64,000 nucleotides of DNA from Flavobacteriaceae bacterium PS02334. GTDB taxonomy: Bacteria > Bacteroidota > Bacteroidia > Flavobacteriales > Flavobacteriaceae. Shown one piece after another: positions 16,752 to 24,060 of this stretch; the first letter of the stretch is position 1, and the number at the start of each line of letters is the position of its first letter. The position numbers were made by a program, and so were the translations under genes. The notes under the pieces are model-generated. The model did no database searches, was not told the origin of the DNA, and saw nothing but the letters and a program-made list of their open reading frames with translations. The stretch spans positions 62,001 through 126,000 of the forward strand of contig JASCOH010000005.1 of assembly GCA_029959295.1 (NCBI GenBank), in the 5' to 3' direction.

Positions 16752-18944
16752 AAAACTTTATTCAAAAAACAATGCTCTGCCAAAGAGATTCTTCCTGAGA
16801 AGCTAGGATTTCGCTATGCAAAATCTACTCTAGCTTTAGCAATTTTTTCATCAGTTTCGCTTTTTGCCCAAGATCAAACCGTTGACACTACAAAAACAAC
16901 AAATCTTGATGAGGTTTTGGTTGCTGCAGTTCGTGTTACAGCCCAAACGCCGGTGACTTTCAGCAATGTCAGCAAAAAAGAATTGCAGTCTAGAAATTTA
17001 GGTCAAGATATTCCTTCGCTTTTAAATTATCTGCCTTCGGTTGTGACAACTACAGACGCTGGAAACGGAATCGGTTACAGCAGCATTCGAGTGAGAGGTG
17101 CCGATGCGACGCGCGTGAACGTGACGGTAAACGGAATTCCTTACAATGATTCTGAATCACAAGGAACTTTTTGGGTTAACATGCCTGATTTTGCTTCATC
17201 GCTTGAAAATATTCAATTGCAGCGCGGTGTCGGGACTTCCACAAATGGTGCTGCGGCTTTTGGTGCCAGCTTAAATTTGCTTACAGATGCGTATGCAAAC
17301 AAAGCAAATGCTGAAATTTCAAATTCCTTCGGAAGTTTTAATTCTAGAAAACATACGGTAAAATTCAGCACTGGCTTGATGAACGACCATTTTGAACTGG
17401 CAGGAAGACTTTCTAATATCAAGTCTGACGGTTATATCGACCGTGCTTTTTCAGATATGAAATCTTACTTTTTGCAAGGAACGTATATCAATAAAAATAC
17501 GCTGATCAAAGCACTGGTTTTTGGTGGAGATCAAAAGACATATCAAGCTTGGAATGGTATCGACAAAGAAATGCTAGATAAAGATCGCCGTTTTAATCCT
17601 TCTGGAATGTTCACGGATGCTGACGGAAATACTCGTTTCTATGACAATGAAACTGACAATTATAAGCAAGATCATTATCAATTGCACTGGAGTGAAAAAT
17701 GGAGCGAAAACTGGAATACCAACTTGGCTTTTCATTATACAAAAGGAGAAGGTTTTTATGAAAATTATAAAGAAAACGACACTGCAAGCGATTATTTAGG
17801 GATTAATCCGACGGAACTAGATGAAGATGGAAACTTGACGCTGACTGATTTGATCAGACAAAAATGGTTAGTAAATGATTTTTATGGAGCTACTTTCTCA
17901 TCAACTTACAAAAAAGACAAATGGAATGTAATTGTTGGCGGTGGCTGGAATAAATACGAAGGCGATCATTTCGGAAAAGTAATCTGGGCAAGAAATGCTG
18001 GCGATTCAGAATTAGGCGATAAATATTATGATGACGCTTCTACAAAAACAGATTTGAATGTTTTTGCAAAGGCAAATTATCAAATTTTAGATAAATTGAG
18101 TTTGTTCGGAGATTTGCAATATAGAACGGTGAATTACAAAGCAAACGGTGAAGACACAGGGCTTGTTGATGATACTTTCGAATTTTTTAATCCAAAAGCG
18201 GGTTTGACTTTCACGGTTAATGACAAGAATAGTATTTATTTTTCATATGCTGTTGCAAACAGAGAGCCAAGAAGAGACGATTATGAAAACGGAAGTTTCA
18301 AGTCAGAAAGGCTGAATGATTTTGAATTAGGATGGAGATATGCTTCGCCAAAAGTAAAGCTTAATGTCAACGGATTTTACATGCGCTACAAAGACCAATT
18401 GGTTTTGACAGGAGCGCTTAACGATGTTGGAGCGCCAGTTTACACGAATTCTGGTGACAGTTACAGACTAGGTTTGGAAATTGACGCAACAGTTTCTGTA
18501 AATGACAAAGTTCTTTTTCGCCCGAATTTAGCTTTGAGTACAAATAAAAATATCGATTTTTATTCAGAAGTTGATGGCGAATTGAAGAATTTAGGAGATA
18601 CTGATATTGCTTTTTCTCCTAATTTTATTGCAAGCAATGCTTTTACATACTTGCCATTTCAAAATTTCCAAGTGTCTTTATTGACAAAATTAGTTGGAGA
18701 ACAATATATGAGCAATGTGGATGATAAAGCGGCAAGATTAGAAAGTTATTTTGTGAACGATATCAACTTGGTTTATGAAATAAAAACAAAAAGCATCTTC
18801 AAATCAATCATTCTTACTGGTTTGGTAAACAATGTTTTTGATTATGAATATGTTTCTAACGGAGCTGATTATGGCGGTGGATATCTAGTGTATTTCCCAC
18901 AAGCCGGAATCAATTTCTTAGCAGGATTGACCTTGAAATTTTAG
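16749..18944 (+). CDS. TPP-riboswitch-controlled TonB-dependent outer membrane receptor
   Basis: The 731-residue protein has a signal sequence ending near residue 40 (SVSLFAQ) and a TonB-box-like segment LDEVLVAAVRV. A plug domain lies at about 50-170 (IPSLLNYLPSV, SSIRVRGADATRVNVTVNGIPYNDS, LENIQLQRGVGTSTNGAAAF), and a 22-strand-type beta barrel ends in the terminal aromatic/phenylalanine pattern LAGLTLKF. Such receptors import scarce ligands through the outer membrane using TonB energy. The upstream TPP riboswitch points to thiamine or a thiamine precursor as ligand. No inner-membrane thiamine transporter is adjacent. No N-terminal carboxypeptidase-like extension is present. Confidence 0.93.
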   Translation: MKTLFKKQCSAKEILPEKLGFRYAKSTLALAIFSSVSLFAQDQTVDTTKTTNLDEVLVAAVRVTAQTPVTFSNVSKKELQSRNLGQDIPSLLNYLPSVVTTTDAGNGIGYSSIRVRGADATRVNVTVNGIPYNDSESQGTFWVNMPDFASSLENIQLQRGVGTSTNGAAAFGASLNLLTDAYANKANAEISNSFGSFNSRKHTVKFSTGLMNDHFELAGRLSNIKSDGYIDRAFSDMKSYFLQGTYINKNTLIKALVFGGDQKTYQAWNGIDKEMLDKDRRFNPSGMFTDADGNTRFYDNETDNYKQDHYQLHWSEKWSENWNTNLAFHYTKGEGFYENYKENDTASDYLGINPTELDEDGNLTLTDLIRQKWLVNDFYGATFSSTYKKDKWNVIVGGGWNKYEGDHFGKVIWARNAGDSELGDKYYDDASTKTDLNVFAKANYQILDKLSLFGDLQYRTVNYKANGEDTGLVDDTFEFFNPKAGLTFTVNDKNSIYFSYAVANREPRRDDYENGSFKSERLNDFELGWRYASPKVKLNVNGFYMRYKDQLVLTGALNDVGAPVYTNSGDSYRLGLEIDATVSVNDKVLFRPNLALSTNKNIDFYSEVDGELKNLGDTDIAFSPNFIASNAFTYLPFQNFQVSLLTKLVGEQYMSNVDDKAARLESYFVNDINLVYEIKTKSIFKSIILTGLVNNVFDYEYVSNGADYGGGYLVYFPQAGINFLAGLTLKF

Positions 18945-18966
18945 AGTTAGTTTTTTTTTAATTTCC

Positions 18967-19001
18967 CTAAAGCCTGGCAAGATTTTTTGTCAGGCTTTTA
19001 G
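18967..19001. terminator. Stem-loop terminator between converging genes
   Basis: CTAAAGCCTG (18967-18976) pairs with CAGGCTTTTAG (18991-19001) with one bulged T, around a T-rich loop. It separates the TonB receptor (plus) from the Rieske-like lipoprotein (minus). Confidence 0.7.
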
Positions 19002-19008
19002 GTTATAA

Positions 19009-19434
19009 TTAATTGTAAATCCTCAAAATATCGCCTCTTTTTTCAACGCGGTAGGCTAACATTGGCCATTCTGCAGGTCCATATCCGTCGATAAGGCTGT
19101 ATTTTACATTATCGCATGGGCAAACGGCATAAAGCCCTTCGATTTCTAAACGCGAACAAGTCGTTGGAATTTGATTTGGGCAAGTGGCCTCAAAAGCAGT
19201 ATAATTATTGCCGTCAGTATTATAAACAATTATTCCGTTTAATCCCGCACCGCTTAAATTAACGTATTTTGTCCCACTTACATAACGCAAATCGCTATAA
19301 AGCGGCAGATTTAAGTTTAATTCAACGCTGAAAGAATAACTAGGAATGTAAGGATTTGTGTTTCTCCTGCGTTCTTCTTTAGAACATCCGGAAATTGCGA
19401 TAACTGCAACAAAAAGAGCGAATAACTTTTTCAT
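19009..19434 (-). CDS. Rieske-like lipoprotein lacking the histidine ligands
   Basis: The 141-residue product has a lipoprotein signal MKKLFALFVAVIAISGC. An upstream in-frame ATG at 19449 would add five residues. The C-terminal half follows the Rieske fold: ATCPNQ in place of CxH, then LYAVCPCDNVKYSLIDG in place of CPCHGSxF, then GPAEWPMLAYRVEKRGDILRIY. Two cysteines of the second loop remain, but the histidines that bind the iron of a [2Fe-2S] cluster are absent in both loops. It is therefore probably a structural relative and not an electron carrier. It is on the minus strand with no co-directional partner. Family by pattern; function unknown. Confidence 0.75.
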   Translation of the reverse strand: MKKLFALFVAVIAISGCSKEERRRNTNPYIPSYSFSVELNLNLPLYSDLRYVSGTKYVNLSGAGLNGIIVYNTDGNNYTAFEATCPNQIPTTCSRLEIEGLYAVCPCDNVKYSLIDGYGPAEWPMLAYRVEKRGDILRIYN

Positions 19435-19534
19435 TTGTAAAAATTTCATGTGTAATTTGCATTAGCAAATTTAATTTAATTAACTTTGGTTTGTATACGA
19501 GCAGCGTATAAATTTAAACTGAACTAAAAAATAG

Positions 19535-19542
19535 TATCTTTG
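19535..19542 (+). promoter_or_regulatory. Promoter -7 box of greA (TATCTTTG)
   Basis: TATCTTTG matches the Bacteroidota TAnnTTTG box and places the transcription start near 19549, just at the base of the leader hairpin. The -33 element is weak. Confidence 0.65.
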
Positions 19543-19549
19543 TGGAAAG

Positions 19550-19576
19550 AAATCCCGTCGTGATGGGATTTTTTCT
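19550..19576 (+). terminator. Terminator-like hairpin in the greA leader
   Basis: AAATCCC (19550-19556) pairs with GGGATTT (19565-19571) over an 8-nt loop, followed by TTTT. It lies between the predicted start of transcription and the greA ATG at 19598, so it could act as an attenuator or release a short RNA instead of ending an upstream gene. The upstream gene is on the other strand. Confidence 0.6.
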
Positions 19577-19597
19577 ATTTATATAAACGATAAAATT

Positions 19598-20074
19598 ATG
19601 AGTAACGTATCTTACTATACCGCGGAAGGATTAAAAAAATTAAAAGAAGAGCTAGATCATTTGAAAAGTATTGATCGACCAAAGGCTTCACAAGATATTG
19701 CTGATGCAAGAGATAAAGGCGATTTGTCTGAAAATGCAGAATATGACGCGGCAAAAGAAGCGCAAGGATTATTAGAGATGAGAATTTCTAAATTAGAGGA
19801 AGTTTATGCAAATGCCCGACTGATTGACGAATCGCAATTAGATTTGTCAAAAGCCTTGGTTTTGTCAAAAGTGAAGATCAAAAACCAAACAAATGGTATG
19901 GAAATGACCTATACTTTGGTTGCAGAAAGTGAAGCAGATTTAAAAACAGGAAAAATCTCTGTAACTTCTCCTATCGGGAAAGGCTTGCTTGGAAAATCTG
20001 TAGGCGAAGTAGCTGAAATCACAGTTCCAAATGGTGTTTTGAAATTTGAAGTTTTAGAAATTTCAAGAGATTAA
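19598..20074 (+). CDS. greA: Transcription elongation factor GreA
   Basis: The 158-residue protein has the full GreA layout. The N-terminal coiled coil (residues about 8-75) has the acidic tip DARDKGDLSENAEYDAAK, which enters the secondary channel of RNA polymerase and triggers cleavage of backtracked RNA. The C-terminal FKBP-like domain holds ISVTSPIGKGLLGKSVGE. GreA restarts stalled polymerase. The gene is followed 80 nt later by a HIT-family gene on the same strand. The leader carries a terminator-like hairpin directly after the promoter. Confidence 0.97.
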   Translation: MSNVSYYTAEGLKKLKEELDHLKSIDRPKASQDIADARDKGDLSENAEYDAAKEAQGLLEMRISKLEEVYANARLIDESQLDLSKALVLSKVKIKNQTNGMEMTYTLVAESEADLKTGKISVTSPIGKGLLGKSVGEVAEITVPNGVLKFEVLEISRD

Positions 20075-20154
20075 AGGGAAATAGTTAATTCGTTTAACTG
20101 TTTAATCGCTACAGAGCAAACGATTAAACAAATCCACAATTCAACAAATAAGCA

Positions 20155-20544
20155 ATGAGTTCAATATTCACAAAAATAATCAACGGGGAAATTCCTGCGT
20201 ATAAAATTACAGAAGACGAAAATTATTTGGCTTTTTTGGATGTAAATCCGAATGCGAAAGGACATACTCTTTGTATTCCGAAGCAAGAAATCGACAAGAT
20301 TTTTGATATGGAAGAAGAGCAGTATTTAGGATTGTTAAAATTTTCCAGAAAAGTTTCAAAAGCTTTAGAAAAGACAGTTTCATGCAAGAGAATCGGAATG
20401 GCTGTAATCGGTTTGGAAGTCCCGCATGCACATGTACATTTAATTCCGTTAAATGAAATGGATGAAATGCGTTTCCAGAATAAAGTGAAATTGACAAAAG
20501 AAGAATTTGAAGAATTAGCTGAAAGTATTAAGGCTAATTTATAA
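20155..20544 (+). CDS. HIT family nucleotide-binding protein
   Basis: The 129-residue protein carries the histidine triad VPHAHVHLIPL near residues 99-109, preceded by the usual FTKIINGEIPAYKI start and the FLDVNPNAKGHTLCIPK strand-turn. HIT proteins of this HinT-like class hydrolyse adenosine phosphoramidates or related nucleotide conjugates. It follows greA on the same strand, an arrangement that I believe is common in this group. The physiological substrate is unknown. A long hairpin terminator follows. Confidence 0.93.
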   Translation: MSSIFTKIINGEIPAYKITEDENYLAFLDVNPNAKGHTLCIPKQEIDKIFDMEEEQYLGLLKFSRKVSKALEKTVSCKRIGMAVIGLEVPHAHVHLIPLNEMDEMRFQNKVKLTKEEFEELAESIKANL

Positions 20545-20552
20545 ATATCTAC

Positions 20553-20606
20553 AACACAGATTTCACGGATTCTCACAAATTAAAATCTGTAAAATCTGTG
20601 TTTTTT
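20553..20606. terminator. Long hairpin terminator between converging genes (CAGATTT family)
   Basis: AACACAGATTT (20553-20563) pairs with AAATCTGTGTT (20592-20602), followed by a T-run to 20606. The 28-nt loop holds further CACGGATTCTC and AAAATCTG strings. It resembles the repeat-derived terminator at 31921 and serves both the HIT gene and the converging histidine kinase gene. Confidence 0.75.
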
Positions 20607-21756
20607 ATAGCTTTCTCAAGCTAATCAACATGCAAGTTCCTTTCATGTTTTCAGAAGAAAAAACCTTGATTTTTCCGTTGTGATATTCTTCGACAATTCT
20701 TTTCGTAAGGGAAAGTCCTAATCCCCAGCCGCGTTTTTTAGTCGTAAATCCGGGTTCGAAAATTCGCTTGAACTGATTTTTCGGAATTCCTTTTCCAGAA
20801 TCTTTTACTTTTATTTTTACAAATTTAGCATCTTCCGTAATTTCAATTGCCAATTTTCCTCGGCCTTTCATGGCATCAATCGCATTTTTCATCAGATTTT
20901 CAATCGTCCAGCTGTGTAAAATCGGATTGATAGAAACCATTATCGGATAATCTGGAGCTTTGAAACTGAAATCAATTTGCTTAGAAAACCTAGATTTTAA
21001 ATAATCATAAGACTGCTCGGTTTCGCTGATAAGGTCTTTTTCTTCCAAGACAGGTTCTGACCCGATTTTTGAAAAACGATCTGCAATTGTCTGCAATCTG
21101 ACGATATCTTTTTCAATTTCCGTAACCGTAGTTTCGTCTACGTCGTCAGCTTTCATAATCTCAATCCAGCCTAATAAAGAAGAAAGCGGTGTGCCGATTT
21201 GGTGTGCAGTTTCCTTCGCCATTCCTGCCCAAAGCTTGTTTTGGGTCGCCATTCTGCTAGCTCTGTAGAAATTGAAAATTAATAGCCCGAAGAGAAATAA
21301 AATCAAGAATAAAGCAATCGGATAATATTTCAAATTGTTTAAAAGCGAGGAATTTCCATAATAAATATACTGCAATTCTCCTGGCAAATATTCAATAGTA
21401 ATTGGAGGATTTTCGTTTTTAAAATTCTTGAAAAAAGCTTTTGATTTGATAGAATCGTTCACAATCTCGTCAGAAATGTTTCGCATTCCCATGATTTTTC
21501 CGTTTTGATCGGTAAGTACAATCGGAATGGTTCTGTTTAAATCCACAATTTTTAAAGGAAGCGAAACATCGTCATTTTCAAGGTCGGCTTTGTTTATTGT
21601 ATTTAATGAAGAAGCCCAAACCTCCATCTTTAGCCTTTCCTCATTCTTAAAAATTTGGAAAAAAGTATATGTATTCCAAAGGATGAGTGTAATAATTATG
21701 AAGGAAATAAAGATGATAATCCATCTAGTGACATTTCTTTTTTCAGAAAACTGCAT
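20605..21756 (-). CDS. Orphan sensor histidine kinase
   Basis: The 383-residue protein has two membrane segments (residues about 10-32 and 160-180) flanking a roughly 125-residue periplasmic sensor. The kinase core follows: the H-box ETAHQIGTPLSS with the phospho-accepting histidine, the N-box IENLMKNAIDAM, DSGKGIP, and GFTTKKRGWGLGLSLTKRIVEE. I chose the ATG at 21756 because the longer frame (to 21942) would run into the diverging gene at 21886, and this start places the first transmembrane segment correctly. No response regulator is adjacent, so its partner and signal are unknown. Confidence 0.9.
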   Translation of the reverse strand: MQFSEKRNVTRWIIIFISFIIITLILWNTYTFFQIFKNEERLKMEVWASSLNTINKADLENDDVSLPLKIVDLNRTIPIVLTDQNGKIMGMRNISDEIVNDSIKSKAFFKNFKNENPPITIEYLPGELQYIYYGNSSLLNNLKYYPIALFLILFLFGLLIFNFYRASRMATQNKLWAGMAKETAHQIGTPLSSLLGWIEIMKADDVDETTVTEIEKDIVRLQTIADRFSKIGSEPVLEEKDLISETEQSYDYLKSRFSKQIDFSFKAPDYPIMVSINPILHSWTIENLMKNAIDAMKGRGKLAIEITEDAKFVKIKVKDSGKGIPKNQFKRIFEPGFTTKKRGWGLGLSLTKRIVEEYHNGKIKVFSSENMKGTCMLISLRKL

Positions 21757-21885
21757 ACATTTTATTTTGAGGTATAAATATAGGAAAAAGAAAGAAGTCA
21801 AAAATCGGAAACTGTTTATAAGTCTTAAAAGCTTCGCTGTTGCATCTTGATTCAATTTGCTACTTTTGTTTAAACGTAAAATTTT

Positions 21886-22764
21886 ATGATTAGTATAGAT
21901 CCAAAAGAAATTCCTACGGCGAAATTGCAAGGTTATTTGCAAGGTTCTGTTGGTCCGCGCCCGATTGCTTTTGCTAGCACCGTTGACAAAGACGGAAATC
22001 CGAACCTTTCGCCATTCAGTTTTTTTAATCTTTTTAGCGCTAATCCGCCGATTTTGGTTTTTTCGCCTTCAAGACGTGTTCGCGATAATACGATAAAACA
22101 TACGCTGATAAATGCTGAAGCGACTCGTGAAGTGGTGATTAATGTCGTAAGTTTTGACATGGTTCAGCAAACGTCGCTTTCAAGTACAGAATATGGCGAC
22201 GGTGTGAATGAGTTTTTGAAAGCAGGATTTACGGCAATTCCTTCTGATTTGGTAAAACCATTTCGCGTGAAGGAATCTCCGGTTCAATTTGAATGCAAGA
22301 TCCAAGAAATTATCAGTCTTGGAACGGAAGGCGGAGCGGGAAATCTGATTATCTGCGAAGTCATAAAAATGCACATCGACGAAAGAATTTTAGATGAAAA
22401 TGGAGGAATCGACCAGCATAAAATTGATCTGGTGTCAAGATTAGGAGGAAATTGGTACTCAAGATCAAACGCAGGACTCTTTGAAGTAGAAAAACCGCTG
22501 ACAACATTGGGTATTGGCGTAGATAATATTCCAGATTTTGTAAAGCAAAGTGCTGTTTTTGATGGGAACGATTTAGGAAAATTAGGAAATGTGGAAGCGT
22601 TGCCTACTTTCGAGGAAATTGATATATTTGTAAAAGCAAATTTTGCGGTCAAAGGCGTTCTGAGTTCTGACGACCAAGAAAAAGTGCATTTGAAGGCAAA
22701 GGAATATCTTGACAATAATGATGTGATTTCAGCATGGAAAATGCTGCTGTCAGAAAGAATTTAA
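21886..22764 (+). CDS. Flavin reductase family protein (FMN-binding split barrel)
   Basis: The 292-residue protein has the flavin-reductase-like split barrel in residues about 10-190: GSVGPRPIAFASTVDKDGNPNLSPFSFF split over two strands, NPPILVFSP, and HTLINAEATREVVIN. The roughly 100-residue C-terminal extension continues to LLSERI, longer than minimal flavin reductases, as in many Bacteroidota members. It probably binds FMN and reduces it with NAD(P)H, or uses it as a cofactor. No partner monooxygenase is adjacent. It diverges from the histidine kinase, leaving a 129-nt shared promoter region. Confidence 0.9.
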   Translation: MISIDPKEIPTAKLQGYLQGSVGPRPIAFASTVDKDGNPNLSPFSFFNLFSANPPILVFSPSRRVRDNTIKHTLINAEATREVVINVVSFDMVQQTSLSSTEYGDGVNEFLKAGFTAIPSDLVKPFRVKESPVQFECKIQEIISLGTEGGAGNLIICEVIKMHIDERILDENGGIDQHKIDLVSRLGGNWYSRSNAGLFEVEKPLTTLGIGVDNIPDFVKQSAVFDGNDLGKLGNVEALPTFEEIDIFVKANFAVKGVLSSDDQEKVHLKAKEYLDNNDVISAWKMLLSERI

Positions 22765-22819
22765 TGAAAGGGCTGTAGGATTACAAGCCATGTAAATAAC
22801 AATAATAAATTAGAGAATT

Positions 22820-23194
22820 ATGGAAATTTCAGGAAAAGTTAAAGTGATTAACGCAGAACAGCAGGTTAGCGCGGCGTTCAAAAAAAGAGAATTGGTGGTT
22901 ACAACTGAAGAGCAGTATCCACAACATATCATGATTGAATTTACTCAAGATAAATGTGATTTATTGAATAATTACAGACCAGGTGAAGCAGTGAAAGTTT
23001 CTATCAATTTAAGAGGTAGAGAATGGACAAATCCACAAGGCGAGACTAAATATTTCAACAGTATCCAAGGCTGGAGAATCGAGAAATTGCAAGCTGAAGC
23101 ACCACAAGGACAAGTTCCTCCAATGCCGGCGAAAGAAGCTTTTGAACCAGCTGCAAACTACAAAGAAGAAGAGCACGACGATTTGCCTTTCTAA
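22820..23194 (+). CDS. DUF3127 domain protein
   Basis: The 124-residue acidic protein matches the Bacteroidota DUF3127 family. The strand pattern (MEISGKVKVI, KRELVVTTEEQYPQHIMIEF, VKVSINLRGREWTNPQGETKYFN split over strands, QGWRIEKLQ) resembles an OB fold as in single-strand DNA-binding proteins. The tail is Pro/Glu-rich and ends in EEEHDDLPF, closely like the acidic DDDLPF tail of SSB that recruits repair proteins. The SSB-like role is inference from this tail and fold. Confidence 0.85.
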   Translation: MEISGKVKVINAEQQVSAAFKKRELVVTTEEQYPQHIMIEFTQDKCDLLNNYRPGEAVKVSINLRGREWTNPQGETKYFNSIQGWRIEKLQAEAPQGQVPPMPAKEAFEPAANYKEEEHDDLPF

Positions 23195-23214
23195 TCTTTT
23201 ATGTAAGATATTTT

Positions 23215-23245
23215 AAACCGCAGAAATTTTCTTGCGGTTTTTTTG
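23215..23245 (+). terminator. Intrinsic terminator after the DUF3127 gene
   Basis: AAACCGCA (23215-23222) pairs with TGCGGTTT (23233-23240), followed by a run of Ts. Confidence 0.9.
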
Positions 23246-23260
23246 TGTTTAGTTTTGTTG

Positions 23261-23306
23261 GTTTAACGCAAAGAAGCACAAAGTTTTTTCGCAAAGGAGC
23301 GCAAAG
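23261..23306. repeat. CGCAAAG intergenic repeat before aat
   Basis: Four CGCAAAG/CACAAAG units occur in the order AACGCAAAGAAGCACAAAG, TTCGCAAAGGAGCGCAAAGG. The reverse complement gives the CTTTGCG strings also found at 11908-11936 and near 12657. It lies between a terminator and the aat start, and is not coding. Confidence 0.55.
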
Positions 23307-23343
23307 GAGGAGTTTGAAGTTGAATTTTGAAATTGTTATTGAA

Positions 23344-23988
23344 ATGTATTTTATTAGAAAAGAATTATATTTTCCGCCAGTGGAAGAAGCTAATGATGAT
23401 GGGATTTTGGCCGTCGGTGGCGATTTGTCTCCAGAAAGATTGATACTTGCTTACCGAAGCGGGATTTTTCCTTGGTTTGAAGATGATGAACCGATTTTAT
23501 GGTGGTCACCAGAATATAGAATGGTTGTTTTCCCTGAGGAATTTGTAGTTTCGAAAAGCATGCGGAATATTTTAAATCGGAATATTTTCAAAGTTACTTT
23601 CAATCAGAATTTCAGAGAAGTAATTTCAAATTGCAGTGCTATTAAAAGAGACGGACAAAACGGAACTTGGATTACCAATGAAATGATTGAAGCGTATTGC
23701 AAATTAAATGACTTAGGTTTGGCAAAATCTGTTGAAGTCTGGCAGAATGATATTCTTGTCGGCGGTCTATATGGAATTGATTTGGGAGTTGGCACCGTTT
23801 TCTGTGGCGAAAGCATGTTTTCAAAAGTTTCCAATGCTTCAAAAGTCGCTTTTATTTCTTTGGTTAATAAGTTGAAATCTGAAAGTTATAAACTTTTAGA
23901 CTGCCAAGTTCATAATGACCACCTTGAAAGTTTAGGGGCAAGAGAAATTACAAGAGAGAATTTTATGAATATTTTGGAAATAAAATAA
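23344..23988 (+). CDS. aat: Leucyl/phenylalanyl-tRNA--protein transferase
   Basis: Aat attaches Leu or Phe from its tRNA to proteins with N-terminal Lys or Arg, marking them for ClpS/ClpAP in the N-degron pathway. The 214-residue protein shows the family signatures: GILAVGGDLSPERLILAYRS split over one segment, GIFPWF, ILWWSPEYRMV, GTWITNEMIEAY, SVEVWQNDILVGGLYG and FCGESMFSK, and the C-terminal LLDCQVHNDHLESLGA. I used the ATG at 23344. A frame extending to 23245 would read through the CGCAAAG repeat and is not conserved-looking. Confidence 0.95.
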   Translation: MYFIRKELYFPPVEEANDDGILAVGGDLSPERLILAYRSGIFPWFEDDEPILWWSPEYRMVVFPEEFVVSKSMRNILNRNIFKVTFNQNFREVISNCSAIKRDGQNGTWITNEMIEAYCKLNDLGLAKSVEVWQNDILVGGLYGIDLGVGTVFCGESMFSKVSNASKVAFISLVNKLKSESYKLLDCQVHNDHLESLGAREITRENFMNILEIK

Positions 23989-24002
23989 AATATTTAATTT
24001 TT

Positions 24003-24038
24003 ACCCTAATTATTTTAGGGGTTAATTATGTATATTTG
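24003..24038 (+). promoter_or_regulatory. Promoter of ald with an overlapping palindrome
   Basis: TATATTTG at 24031-24038 is a TAnnTTTG -7 box. The inverted repeat CCCTAA-N5-TTAGGG (24004-24009 and 24015-24020) covers the -33 region. This is the expected place for an operator, but the spot could also be a weak terminator remnant of aat. Confidence 0.6.
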
Positions 24039-24060
24039 AATAAAAATTGAATTATACATT

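Noticed and set aside
21757-21942. N-terminal extension of the histidine kinase
   Set aside because: It would overlap the diverging flavin reductase gene and precede the real first membrane segment; the start at 21756 is better.
23245-23343. N-terminal extension of aat
   Set aside because: The extra 33 codons read through the CGCAAAG intergenic repeat and are not part of the Aat family pattern.
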